A stretch of 64,000 nucleotides of DNA. Origin: Pseudomonadota bacterium. GTDB lineage: Bacteria > Myxococcota_A > UBA796 > UBA9615. Under the pieces are notes generated by a model. That model was not told the origin of the DNA. It did not search any database and was given only the letters and a program-made list of their open reading frames with translations. Numbering within the stretch: the stretch's first letter is position 1; the number at the start of each line of letters is the position of its first letter. Location of the stretch: contig JAAESI010000246.1 of NCBI GenBank assembly GCA_024229515.1, positions 30,797 to 94,796 on the forward strand, given 5' to 3'. Both the position numbers and the translations under genes were made by a program. Shown piece by piece: positions 8,560 to 17,499 of this stretch.

Positions 8560-9545
8560 GCACTCCGCTCCCGGGCCCGTTGGCCGTCTGCCCCCGCAGC
8601 CTCAGCAGCCACGACGGCTTCCGTCAGCGCGTCGCCGACGCGGGCATCGACGCGCGCTGGAACAACGGCGGCCAACGCCTGCGCGGTGACGCCCTGCACG
8701 CCTTCCTCGACGGGGCCGCCGCCGCCGTGGTGGGGCTGGAGGAGCCGGGCGGCCCGCCCGAGTCGGTGCGCGTGATCGCCAAGTACGGGGTCGGGCTCGA
8801 CAGCCTGGACCTGGACGCGCTCGAGGCCGCCGGCGTCCGCGTGGGGTGGACCCCGGGGGTGAACCGCCACGCCGTCGCGGAGCTCGCCATCGCCTTGATC
8901 CTGGCCTGCTTCCGGGGGCTCGGCGCCGCCCAGGGTCCGATGCGTTCGGGAGCCCTCGCCGACGGCCGCTGGCGTCCCCCCGCGGGCCGGCAGCTGCGCG
9001 GGAGCACCGTCGGCGTCATCGGGTGCGGCCACGCCGGCCGTGAGGTCGTGCGTCTCGCCGAAGCGCTGGGCGCCCGCGTCCTCGTCTGCGACGTGCGCAA
9101 CCGGCGAGACGCGCTCCCTCGGACCGTGAAGCAGGTCTCGTTCGACGAGATCCTCGCCGCGTCCGGCGTGCTCAGCCTTCACGTCCCCCTCGACCCTTCG
9201 ACCCGGGGCTTGCTCAACGCCCCCGCCCTCGCCCGCCTGCCCCGCGGAGCCGTCGTCATCAACACCGCCCGCGGCGGGCTCGTGGACGAGGACGCGCTGC
9301 TGGCGTCGCTGGACGCTGGACACATCGCCGGCGCGGGGCTCGACGTGGCCGTCGACGAGCCGGTCGCGCCCGGTCCCCTCCTGGACCACCCCGGGGTGGT
9401 GCTCACGCCTCACGTCGGCGGCAGCACCCGCACCTCGATCGACGCGATGGCGGACGCGGCGTGGGCCAACCTGCAGCAGCCTCAGTCCGTCGCCGACTTG
9501 CGCTCGCGGCTCGCGGCGGGTCGAATCGAACCGTGGACGGGATGA
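8556..9545 (+). CDS. D-isomer-specific 2-hydroxyacid dehydrogenase
   Basis: 329 residues from GTG 8556. The NAD-binding motif is GVIGCGHAGREV near 152, and the catalytic triad is visible: Arg in INTARGGLVD, Glu in DEPV, His in TPHVGG. The length and the motif order fit the phosphoglycerate dehydrogenase/2-hydroxyacid dehydrogenase family (about 310-330). It interconverts a 2-hydroxy and a 2-keto acid; in this operon it could make or remove the keto acid used by the aldolase, but which is not shown by sequence. Coupled by GTGA to the SIS gene and by ATGA to the next gene. Confidence 0.88.
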   Translation: MSTPLPGPLAVCPRSLSSHDGFRQRVADAGIDARWNNGGQRLRGDALHAFLDGAAAAVVGLEEPGGPPESVRVIAKYGVGLDSLDLDALEAAGVRVGWTPGVNRHAVAELAIALILACFRGLGAAQGPMRSGALADGRWRPPAGRQLRGSTVGVIGCGHAGREVVRLAEALGARVLVCDVRNRRDALPRTVKQVSFDEILAASGVLSLHVPLDPSTRGLLNAPALARLPRGAVVINTARGGLVDEDALLASLDAGHIAGAGLDVAVDEPVAPGPLLDHPGVVLTPHVGGSTRTSIDAMADAAWANLQQPQSVADLRSRLAAGRIEPWTG

Positions 9546-10804
9546 CGCAATCGGAGGAACTGACCCGCGGCCTGGAGGCGGTGGCCGCCAAGGACTCGGC
9601 CCCGTTTCGGCAGCACGCCTTCGCCTACCTCGCGCGTCACGACCCCCGGGTGCGGCTCGCCCGCGCCGTGCACGGCGCACTCCCCAAGGCGCTCCGCCAT
9701 GGCTTGATCCAGGCCTACGGCTGGGCCTCCGCGGCCCGCACCGCCCCTCCCCGAGGCCCCGCTCCGGTGGCCGCGGCGGGTCGGTACCGCAACGAGCGAC
9801 GGCAGTTCGACCGCCTCGCGCGGGACGCCGACGTCGGCATCGAAGCGGTGGACCTGGAGGCGGGGCCGGCTGCCTGGCTCAGCGCCCTGACCTTGCTCGG
9901 CGACGCCGAAGCGCGCCGGGTGATGGCGGTCGCGACCGACCACGACGACTTCCTCGTCGCCTGCCGCAGCGCCGAGACCGTCGGACGCTGGCTGCAGCTC
10001 CGTGGGCGGCTCCCCGCGAGCACCCGCGCGGTGCTCGTGTCGTCCGACACCAACCCCTACGCGGTGGCCCTGATGGCCGCCGCCCGGGAGGCCGGCCTCA
10101 AGGTCGCCTACGTCAATCACGGCCACCTTCCCGAGGGGCCTCCACCGCTGGACGTCGACCTCGCGATCCTCGACGGCGAAGCGCTGCTGGACGTCTACCG
10201 ACGGGCCGGACCGGTCTCCGCCGAGGTCGTGTTCCGGGGCAGCGAGGGGAGCTACCGGCCCCTTCACCTCGAGGGGCTGAAGCCTGGGCTGAAGGTAGGC
10301 GTGTTCGCGTCGCTGCTGGTCGATTGGCCGACGTTGGAGCGCACGATCGAGCAGGTTCGGGAGGCCACGGAGGCCTCGTCGGTGCTGCTGCGGCTGCACC
10401 CCAACCAGACGATTCGGGACCCCGACTGGGCGTCGCACGTGTCGCTTCGGCTGGAAGATCGCGTGTCCGACGGGGGGCGGTCGATCCTGAACGACGCGGA
10501 GGCCTGCGACCTCGTCGTGGCGGGCAACAGCAGCTGCCACCTAAGCCTGCTGAAGTACGGCACACCGACGCTGCAGGTGCCCGATCTGGACCTCGTCCCG
10601 CACGACTTCTACCGCTTCCTCCAGGACCACGTGGTCCCCTGGGAAGAGGACGCCTCCGCCGTGAGCCTGGACCGCGTGCGCGGCTTCTTCGAGGACGGCT
10701 GGAAGGCGCGGTTCGCCCGGTACGACGCGGGGTACCCCGACACCGACGGTGAGGGTGCGCGCCGGGCCGCCGAGGCGCTTCGGCAGTTGGCGGGGCTGTC
10801 GTGA
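9542..10804 (+). CDS. Capsule/glycerophosphotransferase-like surface polysaccharide protein
   Basis: 420 residues from ATG 9542, predicted soluble. The C-terminal half carries LLRLHPNQTIRD followed by DLVVAGNSSCHLSLLKYGTPTLQV, the pattern of GT-B-type enzymes such as CDP-glycerol glycerophosphotransferases and capsule synthesis proteins, where the last segment binds the nucleotide donor. VAYVNHGH near 190 fits the middle of that fold. It sits directly before a CMP-sugar synthetase, so transfer of a CMP-activated sugar or polyol is a reasonable guess. The family assignment is by motif only. A GTG 9 nt upstream is the only nearby alternative start. Confidence 0.6.
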   Translation: MTQSEELTRGLEAVAAKDSAPFRQHAFAYLARHDPRVRLARAVHGALPKALRHGLIQAYGWASAARTAPPRGPAPVAAAGRYRNERRQFDRLARDADVGIEAVDLEAGPAAWLSALTLLGDAEARRVMAVATDHDDFLVACRSAETVGRWLQLRGRLPASTRAVLVSSDTNPYAVALMAAAREAGLKVAYVNHGHLPEGPPPLDVDLAILDGEALLDVYRRAGPVSAEVVFRGSEGSYRPLHLEGLKPGLKVGVFASLLVDWPTLERTIEQVREATEASSVLLRLHPNQTIRDPDWASHVSLRLEDRVSDGGRSILNDAEACDLVVAGNSSCHLSLLKYGTPTLQVPDLDLVPHDFYRFLQDHVVPWEEDASAVSLDRVRGFFEDGWKARFARYDAGYPDTDGEGARRAAEALRQLAGLS

Positions 10805-12132
10805 GCTGGACGGCGTGGACAATCGTGAAGGCGGCCAGCGAGCGGGTGCCGAACAAGAACCTGCGGCCGTTCTGTGGGCGGCCGTTGGTGCGCTGGATGT
10901 TGGAGGCGGTGGAGGCGGTCCCCGAGATCGGCGCCATCGTCGTCAATACGGACGCGGTCGAGCTGCTCCGTCCGCTGGTGGCTGACCTGCCCAAGGTCGT
11001 GCTCCGACCGCGACCGGCCGATCTGCTCGATCCGCGGCTGGACGCCAACACCCTGCTGCGCCGCGACGTCGAGGACCTGCCGGAGCAGCTCGGCGGCCGC
11101 ATCGTCATGCTCCACGCGACCAGTCCGCTGCTTCGTCCGGCGACCATCCGGGAGGCGATCGCGGCCCTGCAGGGTTCGCCCGCCCACGACTCCCTGTTCG
11201 GGGTGACGCGGCGCCAGGCTCGCTTCTTCCTCGGCGCGGAGCCGGTGAACCACGACCCGACCGAGCTGCGGCCGACGCAGGATCTGGAGCCCGTCGACGA
11301 GGAGAACTCGGCGCTGTACCTGACGTCCGCGGAGGTGGTTCGCACGACGGGGCGGCGGATCGGTCGGACCCCGCTGCGGTTCGAGGTCACGCCCAGCGAG
11401 GCGGTCGACATCGACGGCCCCGAGGACTGGCGCCACGCCGAGCTGATCGCGCGAGGCCGCACCGGGTCCCCGGCGGCGGTGCTGTTCGACCTGGACGGAA
11501 CCCTCATCGACTCGCTCCCCGACGTGGCCCGGGCCCTGTCCGAAGCGGTCGCGTTCCTGGGCCTCGGCCCCTACCGGACCGCCGACATGCAGCCGTTCAT
11601 CGGGCGGGGGTCGACCGTGATGGTGCAGCGGGCGCTGAAGGCGGGGGGCCAGCCGACCGACAACGTCACCGACCTGGTGGAGGACTTCATCGCCCGCTAC
11701 CGCGCCGCCGCGGGCCGCGACACGAAGCCGTTCCCCGGCGTCGAGGCGCTGCTGGACGAGCTCACCGAGCGGGGCGTGCCGATGGCGATCTGCACGAACA
11801 AGCCGTGGGCGACGACCGAGCCGACGCTGGCGGTGCTCGGCTGGAGCGACCGCTTCGATCTCATCCTGTGCCCCGATCACGTGGAGCCGAAGCCGTCGCC
11901 GCGCATGCTCCTGACCGCCCTGGAGCGGTTGAAGGCACCCCGCTCGGGCGCCGTGCTGGTGGGGGACACCCGCAACGACTCGTTCGCCGCCGCCGCCGCT
12001 GGGATCCCGTTCGTGTGGGCCGAGTACGGGTACGCGACCTCGCCCCTGGTGGGGGAGGTGTCCGTCGCCTCGGCCGAGGAGCTGAGCCCACTGTTGGACG
12101 CCCTCGCCGCCTGGGGTCGGCCAGGCCCGTGA
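10801..12132 (+). CDS. Fusion: acylneuraminate-type cytidylyltransferase + HAD phosphatase
   Basis: 443 residues from GTG 10801. Residues 1-220 are a CMP-sugar synthetase: KAASERVPNKNLRP near 10-23 is the CTP-binding motif of NeuA/KdsB-like enzymes, with MLHATSPLLRP near 103. Residues 226-440 are a HAD hydrolase of the phosphoglycolate phosphatase type: FDLDGTLID (nucleophile and acid Asp), CTNKP, and GDTRND. A two-domain protein that removes a phosphate from a keto-deoxy sugar and then activates it with CTP makes sense as successive steps. Fusions of NeuA to other HAD types are known; the Pgp-like HAD with a cap domain is less usual. Coupled by GTGA to both neighbours. Confidence 0.88.
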   Translation: MSWTAWTIVKAASERVPNKNLRPFCGRPLVRWMLEAVEAVPEIGAIVVNTDAVELLRPLVADLPKVVLRPRPADLLDPRLDANTLLRRDVEDLPEQLGGRIVMLHATSPLLRPATIREAIAALQGSPAHDSLFGVTRRQARFFLGAEPVNHDPTELRPTQDLEPVDEENSALYLTSAEVVRTTGRRIGRTPLRFEVTPSEAVDIDGPEDWRHAELIARGRTGSPAAVLFDLDGTLIDSLPDVARALSEAVAFLGLGPYRTADMQPFIGRGSTVMVQRALKAGGQPTDNVTDLVEDFIARYRAAAGRDTKPFPGVEALLDELTERGVPMAICTNKPWATTEPTLAVLGWSDRFDLILCPDHVEPKPSPRMLLTALERLKAPRSGAVLVGDTRNDSFAAAAAGIPFVWAEYGYATSPLVGEVSVASAEELSPLLDALAAWGRPGP

Positions 12133-13778
12133 CGCGGCGGATCGGGTTCAGCCTCGGCCTGCTGGTCACGCTCTGGGTGGTGGTGATCACGGCGGAGGGA
12201 GCGCCGATCCGGGCCGTCGGATTCCTCGCCGCGGAGACGCTCTGGACCCTCGGGCTGGCAGCCTTGGAGGCGCCTGGGCTGACGGCGGCCCTGCTTGTGG
12301 CGGTCGGGATCGCCGGGGGGTTCCTGGTGCGTCGCATGCCGTCGGCGGACGCACCGCTCCGGTCGATCGCAGCGCTCCCCCTGCTGGCCTTGACCGCGTT
12401 CCTGCTGGTGGAGGCGATCGCCCTCGCTCCCCTGGTCCTGACGATCCTGTTCGGTACCGCCGCGGCGGCGATGCTGACCGCGGAGGAGGCCGGCAAGGGC
12501 GCGGACGGTGAGGCCGAGCCGCCCTGGCCGCTGCTGATCGGGCTGGCCCTGGGGGGCGGACTCATCCTCGCGGCCACGCACACGTTCCTCGATCCCGTGC
12601 TCGAGCTCAGCGCGGCCGGGGTGGGGGCGGCCTCCCGCGCGATCGGGCCGGTGTGGAAGCCCCTGGTCGGTGGCGCGGCGCTCGTCGCGGCGGGGGGCGC
12701 GGGGAAGCTGCTGGGGGACGCCGGCTTCGACTGGGCACCGTTGGCGCTGAGACCCGACCGCCTGCTCGGAAGCATGCTCGGCTGGACCGCCGCCGCCGCC
12801 CTGACCATCGCGTACACGTTCGGGACCGGAACGTGGGACTGCGGCGCGGTCGACCGCGACGAGCGGGTCGAACTGCTGGCCCCCGACCGGGGCGGCTTCA
12901 CGGCGGTCCGGGTGGCGAGCGACATCGTCGTATCGTTGCGGGACGCGAGCGAGCTGCTCGTCATCAACGCCGCCGGCGTGGTCCGCCGGGGCGAGCTCCG
13001 CACCTGGCTCCCCCAGCGGGCCGACGCGGATCGTCTTCGCCCCGAGGTGCTGCTCCCCGTCGGCGGCAGTCGGGTGCTCGTGCTCGCCAACGACCCGGCC
13101 CCGGGCGTGGCCGCCGCCGCGGTGCTGATCGACCTGAGCACCGCGGACACGCTGGCGGCCGTGCCGACGCTGGAGTGCACCGAGGCGACCGACGCGGTGC
13201 TCGACCCCGACGGAGTCCACCTCTGGGTGGCGTGCCCGGGGTACCGCTCGCCGGGCGGGGATTGGGTGGCGACGTTGGAGAAGCGGCGGGTCTCCGACCT
13301 CGGCCTCGTCAGCCGGACCGAGCTGCCGGACACAGGCATCGACCGGATCGTCTTGGGTCCCGACGGCGCGCTGTTCGCCGCCAACCCCGGCCTCACGGCG
13401 CCGGCGCGGCTGGCGTTGACCGATCCGCCGAAGGTCGAGGTCCGCGGGCTCGTGATCCCCGACATCGTCCTGGACCTCGCGGCCCCCGGCGACGGCACCG
13501 TGCGGGTCGCCCGCTACACCTCCGGCGAGGTGCTCACGCTCGACGCCCAGAGCCTGCGCCGGCGGACCGCGACGCGCATCGGATGGGGCACCCGAGCGCT
13601 GCTGTGCGACGGCGACGGATGCGCGGCGGCCTCCGCCATCACGGGTCTGCTGACCGACGTCGACTCCGGCGAGACCGTGCGCCTGGGAGGCCACGTGCGG
13701 AGGCTGACGCGGGACGTCGATGGGCGGTTTGGGCTCGCCGCGTCGGACTGCGGCGTGATGCGCTTCGAGCGGCCCTAG
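12129..13778 (+). CDS. Membrane protein with C-terminal propeller-like domain
   Basis: 549 residues from GTG 12129. The first 240 or so residues contain about seven hydrophobic segments; the rest is soluble and repetitive, with blades such as LLPVGGSRVLVLAND, AVLDPDGVHLWVAC and RIVLGPDGALFAANP, which look like YVTN/NHL-type beta-propeller repeats. The protein ends SDCGVMRFERP. The same layout and a similar end (GLCGVYRVDL) occur in the gene at 36945-38612, so the two are paralogues. Function unknown. Stop codons are shared with the convergent gene in CTAG (13775-13778). Confidence 0.6.
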   Translation: MTRRIGFSLGLLVTLWVVVITAEGAPIRAVGFLAAETLWTLGLAALEAPGLTAALLVAVGIAGGFLVRRMPSADAPLRSIAALPLLALTAFLLVEAIALAPLVLTILFGTAAAAMLTAEEAGKGADGEAEPPWPLLIGLALGGGLILAATHTFLDPVLELSAAGVGAASRAIGPVWKPLVGGAALVAAGGAGKLLGDAGFDWAPLALRPDRLLGSMLGWTAAAALTIAYTFGTGTWDCGAVDRDERVELLAPDRGGFTAVRVASDIVVSLRDASELLVINAAGVVRRGELRTWLPQRADADRLRPEVLLPVGGSRVLVLANDPAPGVAAAAVLIDLSTADTLAAVPTLECTEATDAVLDPDGVHLWVACPGYRSPGGDWVATLEKRRVSDLGLVSRTELPDTGIDRIVLGPDGALFAANPGLTAPARLALTDPPKVEVRGLVIPDIVLDLAAPGDGTVRVARYTSGEVLTLDAQSLRRRTATRIGWGTRALLCDGDGCAAASAITGLLTDVDSGETVRLGGHVRRLTRDVDGRFGLAASDCGVMRFERP

Positions 13779-16700
13779 TCAGAGAACCAGGTGCCTCCCC
13801 AGGCACGGGCGCCGTTGGGGAGGATGACGCGGACGTAGCGCCAGTCGGTGGCGGGCATGTCGTCCAGCGTGATCCAGACGCCCTCTTCGGGGGCCTCGGC
13901 GCGGGCGATGACGTCCCGCGCGCCGACCACCTCAATCGCTTCGATCGGCATCGGGGAGACCACGCGGACGCGGACCGACGCGCCATCCTTGGCCCACCGG
14001 ACCTGGAGCATCGTGCGCTCCCCGGTCGTGCCCCAGATGCGGCCCGCCTCCATCGCCCGGAGCACCCCGGCACGGGTCAGTTCGTCGACCTCGAGGCCCG
14101 CGAGGCCTCCGGGCCAGGCGCCCCAGGCGGGGTCTCCGGCACGCCCGTCGTGGCCGTCCCCGGCCGCCAGGAGCACAGGCTGCATGCCCGCGTCGAGGGC
14201 GTCGTGGAGCGACGAGATCGCCTCGCCGTGCATCAGATCGCCGCCCCCCACGCGCCGCGGGCAGTCGTCGCACTCGGAGCTGCCGTGGGCGCTGTAGACC
14301 TCGAACGCGGTGTGGCCGGGGAGCGCCTCGGACAGCGGGAAGCCGGTGCCCATGTTCGCCGCCAACGAGGTGTGCGTGGCGAGCACGAGGTCTTCGGTTC
14401 CGTAGTCGCCGACGAGGTCGGGGGGCAACGCGCCGATGCGTCCCAGATCCGTCTCCTCCGCGATGGTCCGGGCCCCGCCGTGGGCCCCCCGCGCGACCTC
14501 GGCGAGGCGGTCGGCGTCGAAGAAGTAGGCGACCTCGTGCCCGGCGAGGTTCACCTCCACCGCGGGGATGGTCACGAAGGTGCCCGGCTCGTTCGCTTTG
14601 TCGGTTGCCCGCAGGAGCCGCCGCCACTCGTGGTCCTCCAGTTGCCAGTCGTGATCGCTGAGCGCCGCTACCGTCAGGCCCCGCTCGCGCGCCTCCTCGA
14701 AGTACTCCTTCGGGCTTCCGCGGCCATCCGAGAGGCGGCTGTGCCCGTGCAGATCGGCCCAGGCGATCAGCGGCGGATCCGGCTCCACGAGCACCTCGAC
14801 CGGATGCGCTCCCATACCGTTCACGGTCCCGCCGACGGTGAAGATCCCAGGCTCGCGCGCCCAGAGCTTCTGGTCATCGGAGTCGCCCACGTGGTTGCCA
14901 AACTCGTCCACTTCCTGGAGGTGGATCGGCACGGTCTGCCCCGGTGCGACGGCAGCGGGGACGTACGCCACCGGGTGCTTCGCCGGCCCCGGTTCGATGG
15001 ACTCGAAACGCCCCGACAGCACCTGCTTCCCGTCGATCCAGACCAGCGGAGCGAAGCCGCGACCGGCCGAACGGGGCACCCGGACCTCCCCCAGAGCCAC
15101 CTCGAAGGTCCCCCCCTTGCGCACCCGCTCCGGGAGCGGCTGCACCAGCGACCACCGCCCGAACTCGGCCCCGTCAGCCCCCTCGGGACGCTCGACGTGG
15201 GCGCCGTAGACCCAATGGGGGAACCGCACGCGCACCTCGGTCCCCGCCGGGAGGGGCCGATTCCCCGCCTCCCCCTGCAGCGTCAGCTCGGTCAGCTGCC
15301 CCGCCTGCAGGCCCGTGTGGGACCAGGTGACGCGCGGCTCCGTCGCTGCATCGGGCCACAGCATCACCCCCACGAGGACCGCCACGGCGGGCGCCACCAG
15401 CCACTTCGGGGGGAGCACGAGCAGGAACCAGAGCTGAAGCGCGATCGCGGACGCGGCGAGACCCGCCAGGAGCAGCGCCGGCTCGTACCGCAAGGTCACC
15501 CGCTCGACCCCGGGGGGAACCTGGACCGCCAGCAGACCGCCTTCGGAGCGTACCGTCGCGGTCGTCGCCTTCCAGTCCGAGGCTCGGAGCGCTTCCTGGT
15601 TGATCACGACCGTGCCGCCCTCACCGCTCCTCATGATCCTCAACCAGATTTTGTTCGGCCCCCGCGCCTCCATCCGCGCCGGTCCCTCGAGCTCGCCCCG
15701 GTAGCGCGGGTTCACCGCCTCGTCGCCCTCGGGGGTGACGTACCGCGCCGGCACCGCGTGCTCCGGCAGCGACAACGTCGCGTACCAGCTGACCAGCCCG
15801 GTGCCCGACCGAGCGAGGTCGTATTCGCTCGCCGCCGGCGCCCGCGTGAAGGCCCGCAGGAACCGGTCACGCGACGCCTGCTCGATGGCGGCCGGCTCCT
15901 CCCCCACGTCCGCGAGGTCGTGGATCAGCGCGACCTGGTCGAACCGGGGCGCCGGCGGAAGCTCTTCGCGAGCGAGCTCGAACCGCTCGCCGTAGGCGCC
16001 CGCCGACTGCCACGCCGGCCACAGCAGCAGCAGCACAAAGACCCCCGCCAACGCGGCCTTCTGCTGCCCCAGGAGCACCTCGAAGCCGACCCCCGCGAGC
16101 AGCACGAGGGCGAACAGCACGAAGACGTTCCAGTACTTGATCGGCTGCGCGAACGAGCCGACGCCGGGGAGCCCTTCGGTGAGCAGGAAGTGGAAGTCCG
16201 GGGGCAGGTGCGGCCCAAAGCAGAAGGCCGCCGCGATCCCGCCGACCACCACGAGTGGGACCACCGCGCGCCGACGCCGCAGCCCCCACAGCCCGGCGAT
16301 TGCGAGCCCCACCCCCAGCGCGGTCAGGCCGAGGTAGGCGTACTCGTGGTCCATCTGGGGACCCTGGCGCCCGAACTGCTCGCGGTACGCCGCCGTCGGC
16401 ACCACCCCGAGCAGCCCCTCCACGAAGATCCCGAGCCCCTCGTAGAAGCGGCCGCCCCAGAATTCTTCCGTCCCCCGCGCCGCCGTCTCCACCGACGGAA
16501 ACGACCACGTCGTCCCCTCCCCGGGGAACCAGAGGGCCCCCCGGCGGCGCAGCTCGTGGTCGTAGCTGACGCCCAGGCGATGGAGCTCGAGCAGCCCTGC
16601 CAGCCGGGCCGCCCCCAGCGCGACCGCGGTGCCCCCGAGGATCGCGAGCTTCTTCGCCCCCGGCCGGATCGCTTCCCGGAAGGGCGCCGCCGCGGGGAGG

Positions 16701-17458
16701 GCCAGCAGCCCCCCCGCCACCACGACCCCGACCCACGCCAGCCACGGCAGATCCAGGTGCTTGCCGAACGCCGCCGGGGCCGACGCCACCAGCACCGCCC
16801 CCGCCGCCAGCGCCACCCGCTGGCTGTCGATCGCGGCCCGGGCGACGACTACCGCGGCGCAGACGTAGGCCAACGCCGAGAACCCGTGCCCGCCCTGCTG
16901 GAGCACCAGCGCCAGCAGCAGCCCGCCGATCATCGGCCGCTTGTGGTCCTTCGATTCGCTCAGCAGGGCCCACAGCACCAGCGGCCCGAGCATCGAGAAC
17001 GTCTGGTTCCAGAAGCCGACCAGGAGCATCGAGGGGAGCCACCCCGACACCACCAGCAGCGCCCCCGCGAACAGCGCCGCGGGCGGATCCAAACCGCCGA
17101 CGTCGCGCGCCAGCAGGAACATGCCGAGGCCCCCGAGGAACAGCAGCAGGATGAGGTTGACCTTGGTCCCCGTCTCGACGCCAAACGCCAGCACCGGCAG
17201 CAGCGTGGGCGCCCACGAACCGTCCGAGGGGTGCGCGATCGTGGGGTAGCCGCCGCCCACCAGCGGGTTCCGCAGGGGCAGCTGCCCGTGCGTCAGGATC
17301 GCGTCGGCGGCCATCGCGTCGAAGGCGCGGGTATTCAGCCAGTCGTTGTCCCGCCAGGCATCCCCCGAGACGAAGCCGCCGGGCGTGTTGAACGCGGGGC
17401 TGCAGACGAGCGCGGCGAGCACGAACAGGACGGCCGCCGCACCGGGGGTGCGAACCAT
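13775..17458 (-). CDS. YfhO/GT-C-like membrane protein fused to a PHP-type phosphoesterase
   Basis: 1227 residues from ATG 17458. The first roughly 500 residues have about 12 membrane segments and a first periplasmic loop (NDWLNTRAFDAM... G.LPLRNP...GGGYP) typical of YfhO/GT-C lipid-linked glycosyltransferase-like proteins. A middle beta-rich part follows, then a C-terminal PHP/CehA-like metallohydrolase: WADLHGHSRLSDGRG (HxH near 905), LSDHD, PAVEVN, ATHTS and AAGDGHD ligands. The fusion suggests glycan transfer and phosphate-ester cleavage on the outer face of the membrane (inference). An ATG 30 nt upstream (17488) is possible; I prefer 17458 because the TACCGT box and a palindrome lie before it. 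Confidence 0.82.
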   Translation of the reverse strand: MVRTPGAAAVLFVLAALVCSPAFNTPGGFVSGDAWRDNDWLNTRAFDAMAADAILTHGQLPLRNPLVGGGYPTIAHPSDGSWAPTLLPVLAFGVETGTKVNLILLLFLGGLGMFLLARDVGGLDPPAALFAGALLVVSGWLPSMLLVGFWNQTFSMLGPLVLWALLSESKDHKRPMIGGLLLALVLQQGGHGFSALAYVCAAVVVARAAIDSQRVALAAGAVLVASAPAAFGKHLDLPWLAWVGVVVAGGLLALPAAAPFREAIRPGAKKLAILGGTAVALGAARLAGLLELHRLGVSYDHELRRRGALWFPGEGTTWSFPSVETAARGTEEFWGGRFYEGLGIFVEGLLGVVPTAAYREQFGRQGPQMDHEYAYLGLTALGVGLAIAGLWGLRRRRAVVPLVVVGGIAAAFCFGPHLPPDFHFLLTEGLPGVGSFAQPIKYWNVFVLFALVLLAGVGFEVLLGQQKAALAGVFVLLLLWPAWQSAGAYGERFELAREELPPAPRFDQVALIHDLADVGEEPAAIEQASRDRFLRAFTRAPAASEYDLARSGTGLVSWYATLSLPEHAVPARYVTPEGDEAVNPRYRGELEGPARMEARGPNKIWLRIMRSGEGGTVVINQEALRASDWKATTATVRSEGGLLAVQVPPGVERVTLRYEPALLLAGLAASAIALQLWFLLVLPPKWLVAPAVAVLVGVMLWPDAATEPRVTWSHTGLQAGQLTELTLQGEAGNRPLPAGTEVRVRFPHWVYGAHVERPEGADGAEFGRWSLVQPLPERVRKGGTFEVALGEVRVPRSAGRGFAPLVWIDGKQVLSGRFESIEPGPAKHPVAYVPAAVAPGQTVPIHLQEVDEFGNHVGDSDDQKLWAREPGIFTVGGTVNGMGAHPVEVLVEPDPPLIAWADLHGHSRLSDGRGSPKEYFEEARERGLTVAALSDHDWQLEDHEWRRLLRATDKANEPGTFVTIPAVEVNLAGHEVAYFFDADRLAEVARGAHGGARTIAEETDLGRIGALPPDLVGDYGTEDLVLATHTSLAANMGTGFPLSEALPGHTAFEVYSAHGSSECDDCPRRVGGGDLMHGEAISSLHDALDAGMQPVLLAAGDGHDGRAGDPAWGAWPGGLAGLEVDELTRAGVLRAMEAGRIWGTTGERTMLQVRWAKDGASVRVRVVSPMPIEAIEVVGARDVIARAEAPEEGVWITLDDMPATDWRYVRVILPNGARAWGGTWFSD

Positions 17459-17463
17459 GGGGA

Positions 17464-17469
17464 ACGGTA
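17464..17469 (-). promoter_or_regulatory. -10-like TACCGT 5 nt before ATG 17458
   Basis: TACCGT on the minus strand ends 5 nt before ATG 17458. The spacing is slightly shorter than usual for a leaderless start, so confidence is lower. Confidence 0.35.
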
Positions 17470-17477
17470 CCCCAGCA

Positions 17478-17492
17478 GGCGATTGCATCGCC
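17478..17492. promoter_or_regulatory. Palindrome GGCGAT-TGC-ATCGCC between divergent genes
   Basis: A perfect 6-bp inverted repeat with a 3-bp centre lies between the starts of the PHP-fusion gene and the cytochrome gene. It could be an operator shared by both genes; no regulator gene is adjacent. Confidence 0.35.
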
Positions 17493-17499
17493 GGAGCGG

